From positions 1 to 13,824 of the forward strand of contig CALBVQ010000026.1 of the NCBI GenBank assembly GCA_937969485.1: a stretch of DNA of 13,824 bases, given 5' to 3'. Of the stretch, positions 7,635 to 13,824 are shown piece by piece; the first letter of the stretch is position 1; every line of letters begins with the position of its first letter. The position numbers and the translations under genes were made by a program. Source of the DNA: an uncultured Saprospiraceae bacterium (GTDB lineage Bacteria > Bacteroidota > Bacteroidia > Chitinophagales > Saprospiraceae). Below the pieces are notes generated by a model. It had not been told where the DNA came from and did no database searches. It was given only the letters and a program-made list of their open reading frames with translations.

Positions 7635-7675
7635 TAAAAGTAAAACTATTATTTCAGATAATAGTTTTACTTTTA
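7635..7675. promoter_or_regulatory. 17-bp perfect inverted repeat, putative TetR operator
   Basis: Arms 7635-7651 (taaaagtaaaactatta) and 7659-7675 (its exact complement) are separated by 7 nt (tttcaga). The repeat lies in the gap between divergent tetR and ABC genes and ends 15 nt before the ABC start codon. The hexamer GTAAAA also occurs as direct copies at 7620-7625, 7634-7639 and 7640-7645. Position and symmetry suggest an operator controlling both directions. A transcript hairpin is an alternative, but a terminator here would make little sense. Confidence 0.6.
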
Positions 7676-7690
7676 TAAAAAAAGGCTTTC

Positions 7691-9379
7691 ATGAGTAAAA
7701 CATCTTACTTGCGTCCTATGAGACGGCTGCAAAGATTACTTCAAACCGATAAAAAAGACATATGGCAGGTGTATATATATGCCTTATTGAATGGGTTGGT
7801 GAATCTTTCTCTTCCACTAGGTATTCAAGCTATCATCAACCTTATTCAAGGTGGTGAAATGTCAACAAGCTGGGTTGTTCTAGTAGGATTTGTACTTGTG
7901 GGGATTGCCTTAACTGGGGTATTTCAATTGCTTCAATTAAGAATTGTGGAAAATATTGCTCAGAAGATTTTCAGCCGAGCTTCATTTGAATTTGCATATA
8001 GAATTCCTCGTATTAAGTATAAAGCTTTACATGATTACTATGCACCGGAGCTAGCCAATCGATTCTTTGATACAATTACTATCCAAAAGGGATTATCAAA
8101 AATTTTAATAGATTTTTCACTAGCGGCTTTTCAGATTGTTGTTGGTTTGATCGTATTGAGTTTATATCATCCATTTTTTATTGTTTTCGGTGTAATTCTT
8201 CTTGCCGTTATTTATTCAATCTTAGTGCTGACTGGGCCCGCAGGATTGAAAACTAGTTTGCAAGAATCTAAGTACAAATACAAAGTAGCCTATTGGTTAG
8301 AAGAGATTGCTCGAACTAAGTTGTCCTTTAAGTTGGTTCACAAGCCTGAAATAGCCTTGACTGCAACAGACTCTATGGTGACTAGTTACCTTACTTCGAG
8401 AGAAAGCCATTTCCGGGTCCTAATCTATCAATTTCTAAATCTAATTGGTTTCAAGGTCCTGATTGCAGCAGGGTTATTGATAATAGGAAGTATTTTGGTG
8501 TTTGAACAACAGATGAATATAGGGCAATTTGTCGCTGCAGAAATCATCATTATATTGATTATTAATAGCGTAGAGAAGTTAATTAAGTCTTTAGATTCTA
8601 TTTATGATGTTCTTACAGCCCTAGAAAAAATAGGTTATGTGACGGACATGGAGCTAGACAGTGAAGATGGTATTGAAATGGGGAGATCAAAGGTACTAAG
8701 CTTAAGCGTTTCAGGAGTTAGTTTCAAGTATCCAGATTCAGAGCAATTAATTCTGAAGGATGTAAACTTTGGTCTCGAAGAGGGCAAGTCCTGTGTGATT
8801 ATGGGGAGTGCAGGTTCTGGTAAATCGACTTTGCTGACCCTCTTGTCAGGGATTAATGAACCGACAGAGGGTGTCATTAGTTACAATGGACTTGCATTAA
8901 ATTCTCTAAATTTTAATTCGTTAAGAGATCAAATAGGATTTGCATTAAGTAATAATCAAATATTTTATGGTTCGCTATTTGATAATATTACGATGGGAAG
9001 AGAGAGTGTTTCCACCGCTGATGTGATCAATGCGATAGAGATTGTGAATTTGCAGTCTTTCATGGAGTCTTTACCCAACGGTTTAAATACGCAGCTTGAT
9101 CCGGATGCTAGTAGAATACCTAGATCAGCAGCAAATAAGATTATTTTGGCTCGAGCCATAGTTAGTTCACCCTCACTAATCATTCTTGAGGATCCGCTAG
9201 ATCACGTTCCAAGGCTTGAAAAAGAGGTTATTATTCAAAAACTGACCAACAAGCAGCAACCGTGGAGTATTCTAGTTACCGCAGTTGACGAACTATGGTC
9301 AAAGTATATCGACCAACATTTGGTTATGGACAGTGGAACAATTATTGATAGCAATTTAAATTCAGAAAATCATGCTTAA
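7691..9379 (+). CDS. HlyB-type ABC exporter, no peptidase domain, degenerate ATPase motifs
   Basis: Inner-membrane half transporter of 562 residues, the presumed energiser of a type I secretion or efflux system with the next gene (HlyD) and the TolC gene. Transmembrane domain at about 25-300, with hydrophobic helices near 25-50, 60-82, 140-182 and 250-295. There is no N-terminal C39 peptidase domain. ATPase domain at about 335-555: A-loop Tyr347, Walker A GSAGSGKST (372-380) intact, Q-loop Gln423. The signature region reads RIPRSAANKIILARA (475-489) instead of LSGGQ. Walker B reads SLIILED (495-501), with Glu500-Asp501 where Asp-Glu is normal. At the H-loop the sequence is LVTAV (528-532), with no histidine. 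It may hydrolyse ATP weakly or need a partner; this may be usual for this Bacteroidota subgroup. First gene of the operon; its end overlaps the next gene by 8 nt. Confidence 0.88.
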   Translation: MSKTSYLRPMRRLQRLLQTDKKDIWQVYIYALLNGLVNLSLPLGIQAIINLIQGGEMSTSWVVLVGFVLVGIALTGVFQLLQLRIVENIAQKIFSRASFEFAYRIPRIKYKALHDYYAPELANRFFDTITIQKGLSKILIDFSLAAFQIVVGLIVLSLYHPFFIVFGVILLAVIYSILVLTGPAGLKTSLQESKYKYKVAYWLEEIARTKLSFKLVHKPEIALTATDSMVTSYLTSRESHFRVLIYQFLNLIGFKVLIAAGLLIIGSILVFEQQMNIGQFVAAEIIIILIINSVEKLIKSLDSIYDVLTALEKIGYVTDMELDSEDGIEMGRSKVLSLSVSGVSFKYPDSEQLILKDVNFGLEEGKSCVIMGSAGSGKSTLLTLLSGINEPTEGVISYNGLALNSLNFNSLRDQIGFALSNNQIFYGSLFDNITMGRESVSTADVINAIEIVNLQSFMESLPNGLNTQLDPDASRIPRSAANKIILARAIVSSPSLIILEDPLDHVPRLEKEVIIQKLTNKQQPWSILVTAVDELWSKYIDQHLVMDSGTIIDSNLNSENHA

Positions 9380-10742
9380 TATAAGTTCGAATAGTATAGC
9401 AAGCCGTGTTGATCTAAATAAGTATTCTTCTTGGCAAATGCTAGCGAAAAAACGTGTGGCGAAAGGGCTGATTACAGTCATTGCAGTTATTTTGATATTG
9501 ATGTTTTTAGCTATGTTTTTGCCTTGGACACAGAACATAAGAAGCAAAGGGTATGTAACAACTTTGCGTCCAGAGCAACGGCCGCAGGCCGTCCAGTCCT
9601 TAATAGGCGGTAGAATTGAAAAGTGGTATGTGATGGAAGGACAACATGTAATGGCTGGAGATACGATCCTCAAAATTTCTGAATCCAAGCAAGATTACTT
9701 TGATCCGAATCTTCTTGATAATACAGAAAATCAGATTAATGCAAAGGGGGAGTCAATCAAGGCTTACGCCCAAAAAGCAGATAACCTAGATGATCAGTAT
9801 GCAGCTCTGCAAGGTAGTCAGAAAGTAAAATTGCAGCAGAATGAGATTAAATTAAAGCAAGTAATGCTTAAAATACAGTCGGATAGCCTCGATTTAGTTG
9901 CTGTTGAAACGAAGTTAGAAATTGCAAAAAATCAATTGGATCGGATTCAATCGTTGTACGATGATGGAATAAAGTCTTTGACAGATCTTGAGGCAAAGCG
10001 ACTATCAGTAAGAGAAGCTCAAGCTAAACGTCTTACTTATGTTAATAAGATTAATACACATTTGAATGAATTGACCAACCTGGAAGCTAATCGTGCGGCT
10101 ATTACCAATGACTACAACGATAAGCTTGCAAAATCACGTTCAGATAAGATGACTGCATTGTCCAATAAGTACGATGCAGGTGCAACTAAAAACAAGCTCG
10201 AATCCAGCTATAGTGCTTATGAATTAAGATTGAATAACTACTACATTACTGCTCCAGTTGAAGGTATGGTAACAAAAGCGGTTAAGGGTGGAATCGGTGA
10301 ACTAATTAAGGAAGGAGAGGATATCATTACGGTAATTCCTACGAGATATGATCTAGCAGTAGAGATGTATGTGGAACCGCGTGATATGCCATTATTAAGA
10401 ACTGGGCAACTTGTGCGAGTGCAATTTGACGGATGGCCTGCGATAGTATTTAGTGGTTGGCCGAATAGTTCTTATGGGACATTTGCAGGTCAAATTTTTG
10501 CAATAGATAATTACATAAGTAAGAACGGAAAATATAGAATTCTGGTAGCAGAAGCGCAGAATGAACTTCAGTGGCCAAAGGAAGTACGAATAGGTGGAGG
10601 AGCTAATACAATTACTCTTCTGACTGACGTAAGTGTCGGCTACGAACTCTGGCGTCAATTGAATGGGTTTCCAGCTGATTACTACGATATGGAAAAGGAA
10701 CAAGATGTAAAGACAAAGGTGCCATTAAGAAAAATCAAGTAG
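9372..10742 (+). CDS. HlyD-family periplasmic adaptor (membrane fusion protein)
   Basis: A 456-residue adaptor that would bridge the inner-membrane ABC transporter and the outer-membrane TolC channel. A short cytoplasmic N-terminus is followed by one membrane anchor (about 32-52, ITVIAVILILMFLAMFLPW). A biotinyl-lipoyl-like half domain lies at 72-103 (SLIGGRIEKWYVMEGQHVMAGDTIL). A long coiled-coil hairpin spans about 115-285, rich in Lys, Glu, Gln and Leu. The second lipoyl half (YYITAPVEGMVTK, 290-302) and beta-barrel domains (about 325-440, with VEPRDMPLLRTGQLVRVQFDG) follow. The order fits HlyD and EmrA relatives. The ATG lies inside the end of the ABC gene (8-nt overlap), so translation is likely coupled. 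The stop is one base before the thioesterase start. Confidence 0.9.
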   Translation: MLNISSNSIASRVDLNKYSSWQMLAKKRVAKGLITVIAVILILMFLAMFLPWTQNIRSKGYVTTLRPEQRPQAVQSLIGGRIEKWYVMEGQHVMAGDTILKISESKQDYFDPNLLDNTENQINAKGESIKAYAQKADNLDDQYAALQGSQKVKLQQNEIKLKQVMLKIQSDSLDLVAVETKLEIAKNQLDRIQSLYDDGIKSLTDLEAKRLSVREAQAKRLTYVNKINTHLNELTNLEANRAAITNDYNDKLAKSRSDKMTALSNKYDAGATKNKLESSYSAYELRLNNYYITAPVEGMVTKAVKGGIGELIKEGEDIITVIPTRYDLAVEMYVEPRDMPLLRTGQLVRVQFDGWPAIVFSGWPNSSYGTFAGQIFAIDNYISKNGKYRILVAEAQNELQWPKEVRIGGGANTITLLTDVSVGYELWRQLNGFPADYYDMEKEQDVKTKVPLRKIK

Positions 10743-10743
10743 C

Positions 10744-11136
10744 ATGAAATTTTACAGTAGAAAACTGATAAAGCCTGAAAATCTAAACGCCAATAATACC
10801 CTTTTCGGAGGTTCACTATTGCGATGGATAGATGAAGAGGCCTGTATCTACACAATGACTCGCTTAAAAAGTCAACATGTTGTGACAAAGTATATGTCTG
10901 AGATAGATTTCAAGTCTTCAGCAAAGCAAGGAGACGTAATTGAGCTAGGAATGGAATTGCTATCTGTAGGAAGGACGAGCATGACAATGCGTTGTCTAGT
11001 GAGAAATCTTTTCACACAGAAGACCATTATTTCAATTGACAAGATTGTATTTGTGCAAGTTGACGAAAACGAAAAGCCAATGCCACACGGAATTACGGAA
11101 GATGATATACGTGCAGAAAAAGAGAGAAATGTATGA
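10744..11136 (+). CDS. Hotdog-fold acyl-CoA thioesterase (YciA/COG1607 type)
   Basis: A 130-residue single-hotdog enzyme predicted to hydrolyse acyl-CoA to free acid and CoA in the cytoplasm, usually as a multimer. It carries the family signature NANNTLFGGSLLRWIDEEA (15-33); Asp30 aligns with the catalytic aspartate of YciA-type enzymes. The conserved strand KYMSEIDFKSSAKQGDVIE (49-67) and GRTSMTM (76-82) follow, and the length is complete. It starts 1 nt after the HlyD gene and overlaps the TolC gene by 4 nt (ATGA), so it is embedded within the exporter operon. That suggests a role linked to export, such as releasing a fatty or acyl acid that the complex removes or incorporates. Alternatively it is a housekeeping gene captured by the operon. 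Substrate chain length cannot be read from the sequence. Confidence 0.9.
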   Translation: MKFYSRKLIKPENLNANNTLFGGSLLRWIDEEACIYTMTRLKSQHVVTKYMSEIDFKSSAKQGDVIELGMELLSVGRTSMTMRCLVRNLFTQKTIISIDKIVFVQVDENEKPMPHGITEDDIRAEKERNV

Positions 11137-12536
11137 GGAAAGTAATCATTGTGTTTGTTTTATGTATTTCGATTAACCTGCTAAATGCTCAAGCGAGTGA
11201 CATCTTTACTGCGAAAGAATATATGGAAGTTGTGAAGTCCCATCCCATTTTTTCTAAGGCAGAATTACTGATGAGATCTGCTGAATCAGAGAAGCGTATG
11301 GCAAAGGGGGGATTTGATCCCAAGCTTGAAGGACAGTGGGATCAAAAACGATATGATGGTAAGAACTATTATGCAGTGGGAGGAGGTAAGCTTAAAGTTC
11401 CTACTTGGTTCGGAATTGATCTCGAGGCTGGGTACGATCAATCTAGCGGGATATTTCTAGATAACAGTGATGAGTTACCTGCTAGGGGGCTTTGGAATGC
11501 AGGGATCAGTGTTCCGTTGGGAAAGGGTTTTATGATTGATCAAAGAAGAGCTGAGTTGGCGCGGGCTGATATATTATTAGAAGCCACTCTACAGCAGCAG
11601 ATATTGATGGTCAACGAACTCCTTTATGAGGCGCTAAATGCCTACTTGACTTGGCAACAAGCCTATGCATTCTATGATATTGCCAATGAGGGCGTAGAAT
11701 TAGCAGAAACAAGATTAGAAGCTGTCATATTGAGTTTCGAAGGTGGTGACAAGCCAGCAATTGATACACTTGAATCATTAATTTCTCTATCAACAAGAAA
11801 TGCAGAACTACTAAAAGCGGCGCAAGCTCTAGAAAACGCTAGAATTGATTTAGAAAATTACCTTTGGGTAGAAGGCTTTATTCCTCTCGTTCTGGAGGAT
11901 GGCGTTTCCCCAGAGCCCCTTGACAGAACTCGTTTCGAACAAAATGTACAGGTTCTTAATCTGAAACAAAATGAGTTGATTGCCAATCACCCTGAGATAT
12001 TGCTCTATGCTTTTAAATTTGATCAGTTAGATATCGATAGGAGATTGGTACGCGAAGACCTGAAACCAGATTTGAGGTTGGATTATAATCCACTTTTAGG
12101 CTTGGGAGATAATTCTTTGGTGGGAACTTTTAATCCCACTGATTACAAAGTTGGTGTATCCTTTAGCTATCCTATTATTCAAAGGAAAGAGAGAGGAAAA
12201 TTACGTCTTATTGATGTAAAAATACAAGATACAGAGATTGATGTAGCTGTAAAGAAGCAGCAAATATTTACCAAAGTAGAAAGTTTTGAAAATAATATCA
12301 ATCAGGCAGAAAACCAACGTGAGATCTACATCTCGATGGTTGAAGACTACCTTACTTTACTAGGAGCTGAAAGAAGAAAATTCGATATCGGCGAAAGCAG
12401 TATTTTTCTATTGAATTCACGAGAACGAAAATATCTAGAAAGTCGATATAAGAGTGTAGAAGCCTCCACGAAAGTGATTAGTAATCGACTGAAATATGTT
12501 TTCGTGTTGGGTAGAATGAGAGACCTGATCGAGTAG
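11133..12536 (+). CDS. TolC-family outer membrane efflux protein
   Basis: A 467-residue outer-membrane channel subunit predicted to trimerise and form the exit duct of the ABC-HlyD system. A signal peptide is clear (about 1-21: RKVIIVFVLCISINLLNAQA, with a Bacteroidota-style NAQ end). Two helical repeat halves follow with heptad-like stretches: about 130-240 (RRAELARADILLEATLQQQI, then AETRLEAVILSFEGGDKPA) and about 330-460 (ERGKLRLIDVKIQDTEIDVA, then AERRKFDIGESSIFLLNSRE). FEGGDKPAIDTLES and FDIGESSIFLLNSRE match the equivalent turns where TolC members read G..S..D/L. The beta-strand region lies around 85-115. The start codon overlaps the thioesterase stop (ATGA). It is the last gene of the operon; no clear terminator follows. 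Confidence 0.9.
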   Translation: MRKVIIVFVLCISINLLNAQASDIFTAKEYMEVVKSHPIFSKAELLMRSAESEKRMAKGGFDPKLEGQWDQKRYDGKNYYAVGGGKLKVPTWFGIDLEAGYDQSSGIFLDNSDELPARGLWNAGISVPLGKGFMIDQRRAELARADILLEATLQQQILMVNELLYEALNAYLTWQQAYAFYDIANEGVELAETRLEAVILSFEGGDKPAIDTLESLISLSTRNAELLKAAQALENARIDLENYLWVEGFIPLVLEDGVSPEPLDRTRFEQNVQVLNLKQNELIANHPEILLYAFKFDQLDIDRRLVREDLKPDLRLDYNPLLGLGDNSLVGTFNPTDYKVGVSFSYPIIQRKERGKLRLIDVKIQDTEIDVAVKKQQIFTKVESFENNINQAENQREIYISMVEDYLTLLGAERRKFDIGESSIFLLNSRERKYLESRYKSVEASTKVISNRLKYVFVLGRMRDLIE

Positions 12537-12833
12537 AGTGGTTCATAAATTAAATCCAACGTACTTAGATAAGTAGAATAATGGATTGGAAAGGTTGCTC
12601 GTACTTAATTTGTTAGTCGCTTCTTTTTATTTTTCCCTTTTTTAGTTGTAGGAGCTTGTGATTTTTCACGATTGCGCTAGCTGATGCTGGTCTTTTTGGG
12701 ACGTGATTGTACGACATTAATTTCCTTCAAACTTACGGATCATCTTTATGTATTATTAGCTGTTTTTAAGAATCCTTTTCGGACTTAGATTGTTCTATTA
12801 TTAGTACATTCTTAAAACAAAAAATACAAAGAT
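12537..12833. other. 297-bp gap after the TolC gene
   Basis: No intact gene is seen. On the minus strand, bases 12605-12739 in one frame read like a Lys/Arg-rich protein tail (RNREKSQAPTTKK, then GKNKKKRLTN, then stop) interrupted by an in-frame TAG at 12677-12679. This could be the decayed 3' end of a gene or chance. The CBS gene promoter should lie in the right part, but no TAnnTTTG match stands out. Confidence 0.4.
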
Positions 12834-13277
12834 ATGAACCTGCTAGGACCCATTTCAGACATTATGAGTACTAATTTATTAACCTTAACGGAGCATTCAA
12901 CCGTAGAGGATGCTGAGAAAGCATTTAAGGCTAAGCGCATACATCACCTTCCTGTTGTAGAAGGAAGAAAACTTTTAGGTATTGTTAGTAAGAGTGATAT
13001 TTTGGGTATGACAAATGGAGTGAAGAAGCTAGAGGAAATGCTTGTTGACTGCAAGAATGTAACCAGTGAAATGTCAGTGAATCGAATTATGACCAAGGGA
13101 GTTGCAACGCTATCTAGTTCTGACAAGATAAACGTTGCACTAGAAGTGTTCAAAGAGAATTTGTTTCACGCAATTCCAGTCGTAGATGAAGGCGAGTTAG
13201 TAGGTATTGTCACCACTTTTGATATTATTAACAAGCTTAGTGCTGATAATGAGGCACATGCTAGTTATGATAAATAA
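12834..13277 (+). CDS. Tandem CBS-domain protein
   Basis: A 147-residue cytoplasmic protein consisting almost only of two CBS motifs, which pair into a Bateman module that typically binds adenosine nucleotides. CBS1 covers about 7-60: ISDIMSTNLLTLTEHSTVED, AKRIHHLPVVE and KLLGIVSKSDIL. CBS2 covers about 81-136: VNRIMTKGVATLSSSDKIN, ENLFHAIPVVDE and ELVGIVTTFDII. No catalytic, membrane or DNA-binding domain is attached, so it probably acts as a stand-alone energy or ligand sensor with an unknown partner. The leader is A-rich (aaaacaaaaaatacaaag) without a Shine-Dalgarno site. It is not co-directionally packed with other genes; the left arm of the long inverted repeat begins 49 nt after its stop. 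Confidence 0.88.
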   Translation: MNLLGPISDIMSTNLLTLTEHSTVEDAEKAFKAKRIHHLPVVEGRKLLGIVSKSDILGMTNGVKKLEEMLVDCKNVTSEMSVNRIMTKGVATLSSSDKINVALEVFKENLFHAIPVVDEGELVGIVTTFDIINKLSADNEAHASYDK

Positions 13278-13326
13278 TGACATTTTAGTTTTGGAGTGCC
13301 GCATAAAATTGTGTTGATAAAAGGAT

Positions 13327-13387
13327 TAGCTTGAGGGATCAGCTACCGATCCTGCAGAGTGAAGTGCGTTAGCGTTTCAATCGAATT
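13327..13387 (+). repeat. 61-bp long inverted repeat, left arm
   Basis: Exactly complementary over 61 nt to 13764-13824. After one mismatch, 7 more bases pair inward (13389-13395 with 13756-13762), some of them in the MITE end. The arm contains a small hairpin, ggatc-agctacc-gatcc. It may be a dispersed intergenic repeat present in opposite orientations, or the arms of a larger element. Confidence 0.85.
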
Positions 13388-13590
13388 ATGTATTAATGCA
13401 TGTTTCGGGTTCAAGGAAGCATGATAGCGGATACGAAGCATCTACAGCGAATGAACGACGGATCTTACTTCAGTAACATTAAGAAGAAAACCAAAACTTG
13501 ATGTTTCGGCAAGGAAGGATAAATGGAATTTATTTTTTCAGCAGGAATTTATGCGGTGATTCCAGGATTAGGATGAATTTCATGCGAGGT

Positions 13591-13759
13591 TAGTAATACC
13601 AATTCTGTTTTAAGGTTTTACTTTATTTTCAAGAATTATTACATCAATTACAAGGCAGAAAACGCAAGGATATCCTTAGCTATCATGAGTATTTCTAACG
13701 AAGTAATTGCTTTTATAAACTTGAAAATATGCGAAATTCTAAAACAGAATTGGTATAAT
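13591..13759. mobile_element. MITE-like repeat, copy 2
   Basis: Same 169-bp element and orientation as at 6417-6585, with six substitutions and no gaps. One substitution (g to t) breaks a pair of the central gatagc-ctta-gctatc stem, so this copy is slightly more decayed in structure. The terminal ataccaattctgtttta repeats are intact at both ends. It lies 4 nt inside the right arm of the 61-bp inverted repeat, suggesting it inserted next to or into a pre-existing repeat. Confidence 0.75.
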
Positions 13760-13763
13760 ACAA

Positions 13764-13824
13764 AATTCGATTGAAACGCTAACGCACTTCACTCTGCAGG
13801 ATCGGTAGCTGATCCCTCAAGCTA
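13764..13824 (-). repeat. 61-bp long inverted repeat, right arm (reaches window edge)
   Basis: Perfect complement of 13327-13387. Because it ends at the last base of the window, its true outer boundary is unknown and the arms may be longer. Confidence 0.85.

Larger units (their letters stand above)
13278..13824. other. 547-bp non-coding repeat complex at the right edge
   Basis: No gene is visible. The stretch consists of a left 61-nt arm (13327-13387), about 200 nt of unassigned sequence, the second 169-bp MITE copy (13591-13759), and the right arm (13764-13824) that reaches the end of the window. Confidence 0.7.

Noticed and set aside
13400..13517. Imperfect direct repeat (atgtttcggg...caaggaag at 13400-13419 and atgtttcggcaaggaag at 13501-13517)
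   Set aside because: Only two short copies differing by a 3-nt insertion; not enough to call an array, iteron set or CRISPR.
13278..13824. CRISPR array or attC-like integron site in the right-edge repeats
   Set aside because: The repeats are inverted arms and one MITE, without regularly spaced direct repeats or nearby cas or integrase genes.

Overview
The window looks like a chromosomal segment of a Bacteroidota bacterium, probably a marine Cytophagales-type organism. This is inferred from the AT-rich sequence, start codons with A-rich leaders instead of Shine-Dalgarno sites, at least two matches to the Bacteroidota -7 promoter motif TAnnTTTG, a lipoprotein signal ending HSC, and close resemblance of the thioesterase, Mqo, acyl-CoA synthetase and TolC proteins to remembered Bacteroidota families. 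No database search was possible.

Layout. Bases 1-592 are the 3' part of an ISL3-type transposase cut by the window edge. A 415-bp gap without an intact gene follows; it holds a hairpin and a possible minus-strand transposase remnant. Next come a secreted lipoprotein subtilase (1008-2564), a strong hairpin (2623-2658) and a long-chain acyl-CoA synthetase with no ATG start (2800-4563). Malate:quinone oxidoreductase is convergent with it (6371-4872, minus). The mqo upstream region abuts copy 1 of a 169-bp MITE-like repeat (6417-6585).

The most coherent unit is 6938-12536. A TetR-type repressor gene (minus) diverges from four tightly packed genes (plus): a peptidase-less HlyB-type ABC transporter, an HlyD-type adaptor, a hotdog acyl-CoA thioesterase and a TolC-type outer membrane channel. 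The junctions are an 8-nt overlap, a 1-nt gap and a 4-nt overlap, so the thioesterase is built into a three-part exporter operon. The 75-bp gap between the TetR gene and the operon contains a perfect 17-bp inverted repeat that is a strong operator candidate. The ABC ATPase domain keeps Walker A but has a degenerate signature motif, a swapped Walker B acidic pair (ED instead of DE) and no H-loop histidine.

After the operon lie a small two-CBS-domain protein (12834-13277) and a non-coding repeat complex. That complex is a perfect 61-bp inverted repeat (arms 13327-13387 and 13764-13824, the second running to the window edge), and the second MITE copy (13591-13759) sits just inside its right arm. 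The points most worth following up are the thioesterase-containing exporter with its unusual ATPase, the paired MITEs (one possibly supplying part of the mqo promoter) and the long inverted repeat that might support DNA inversion.
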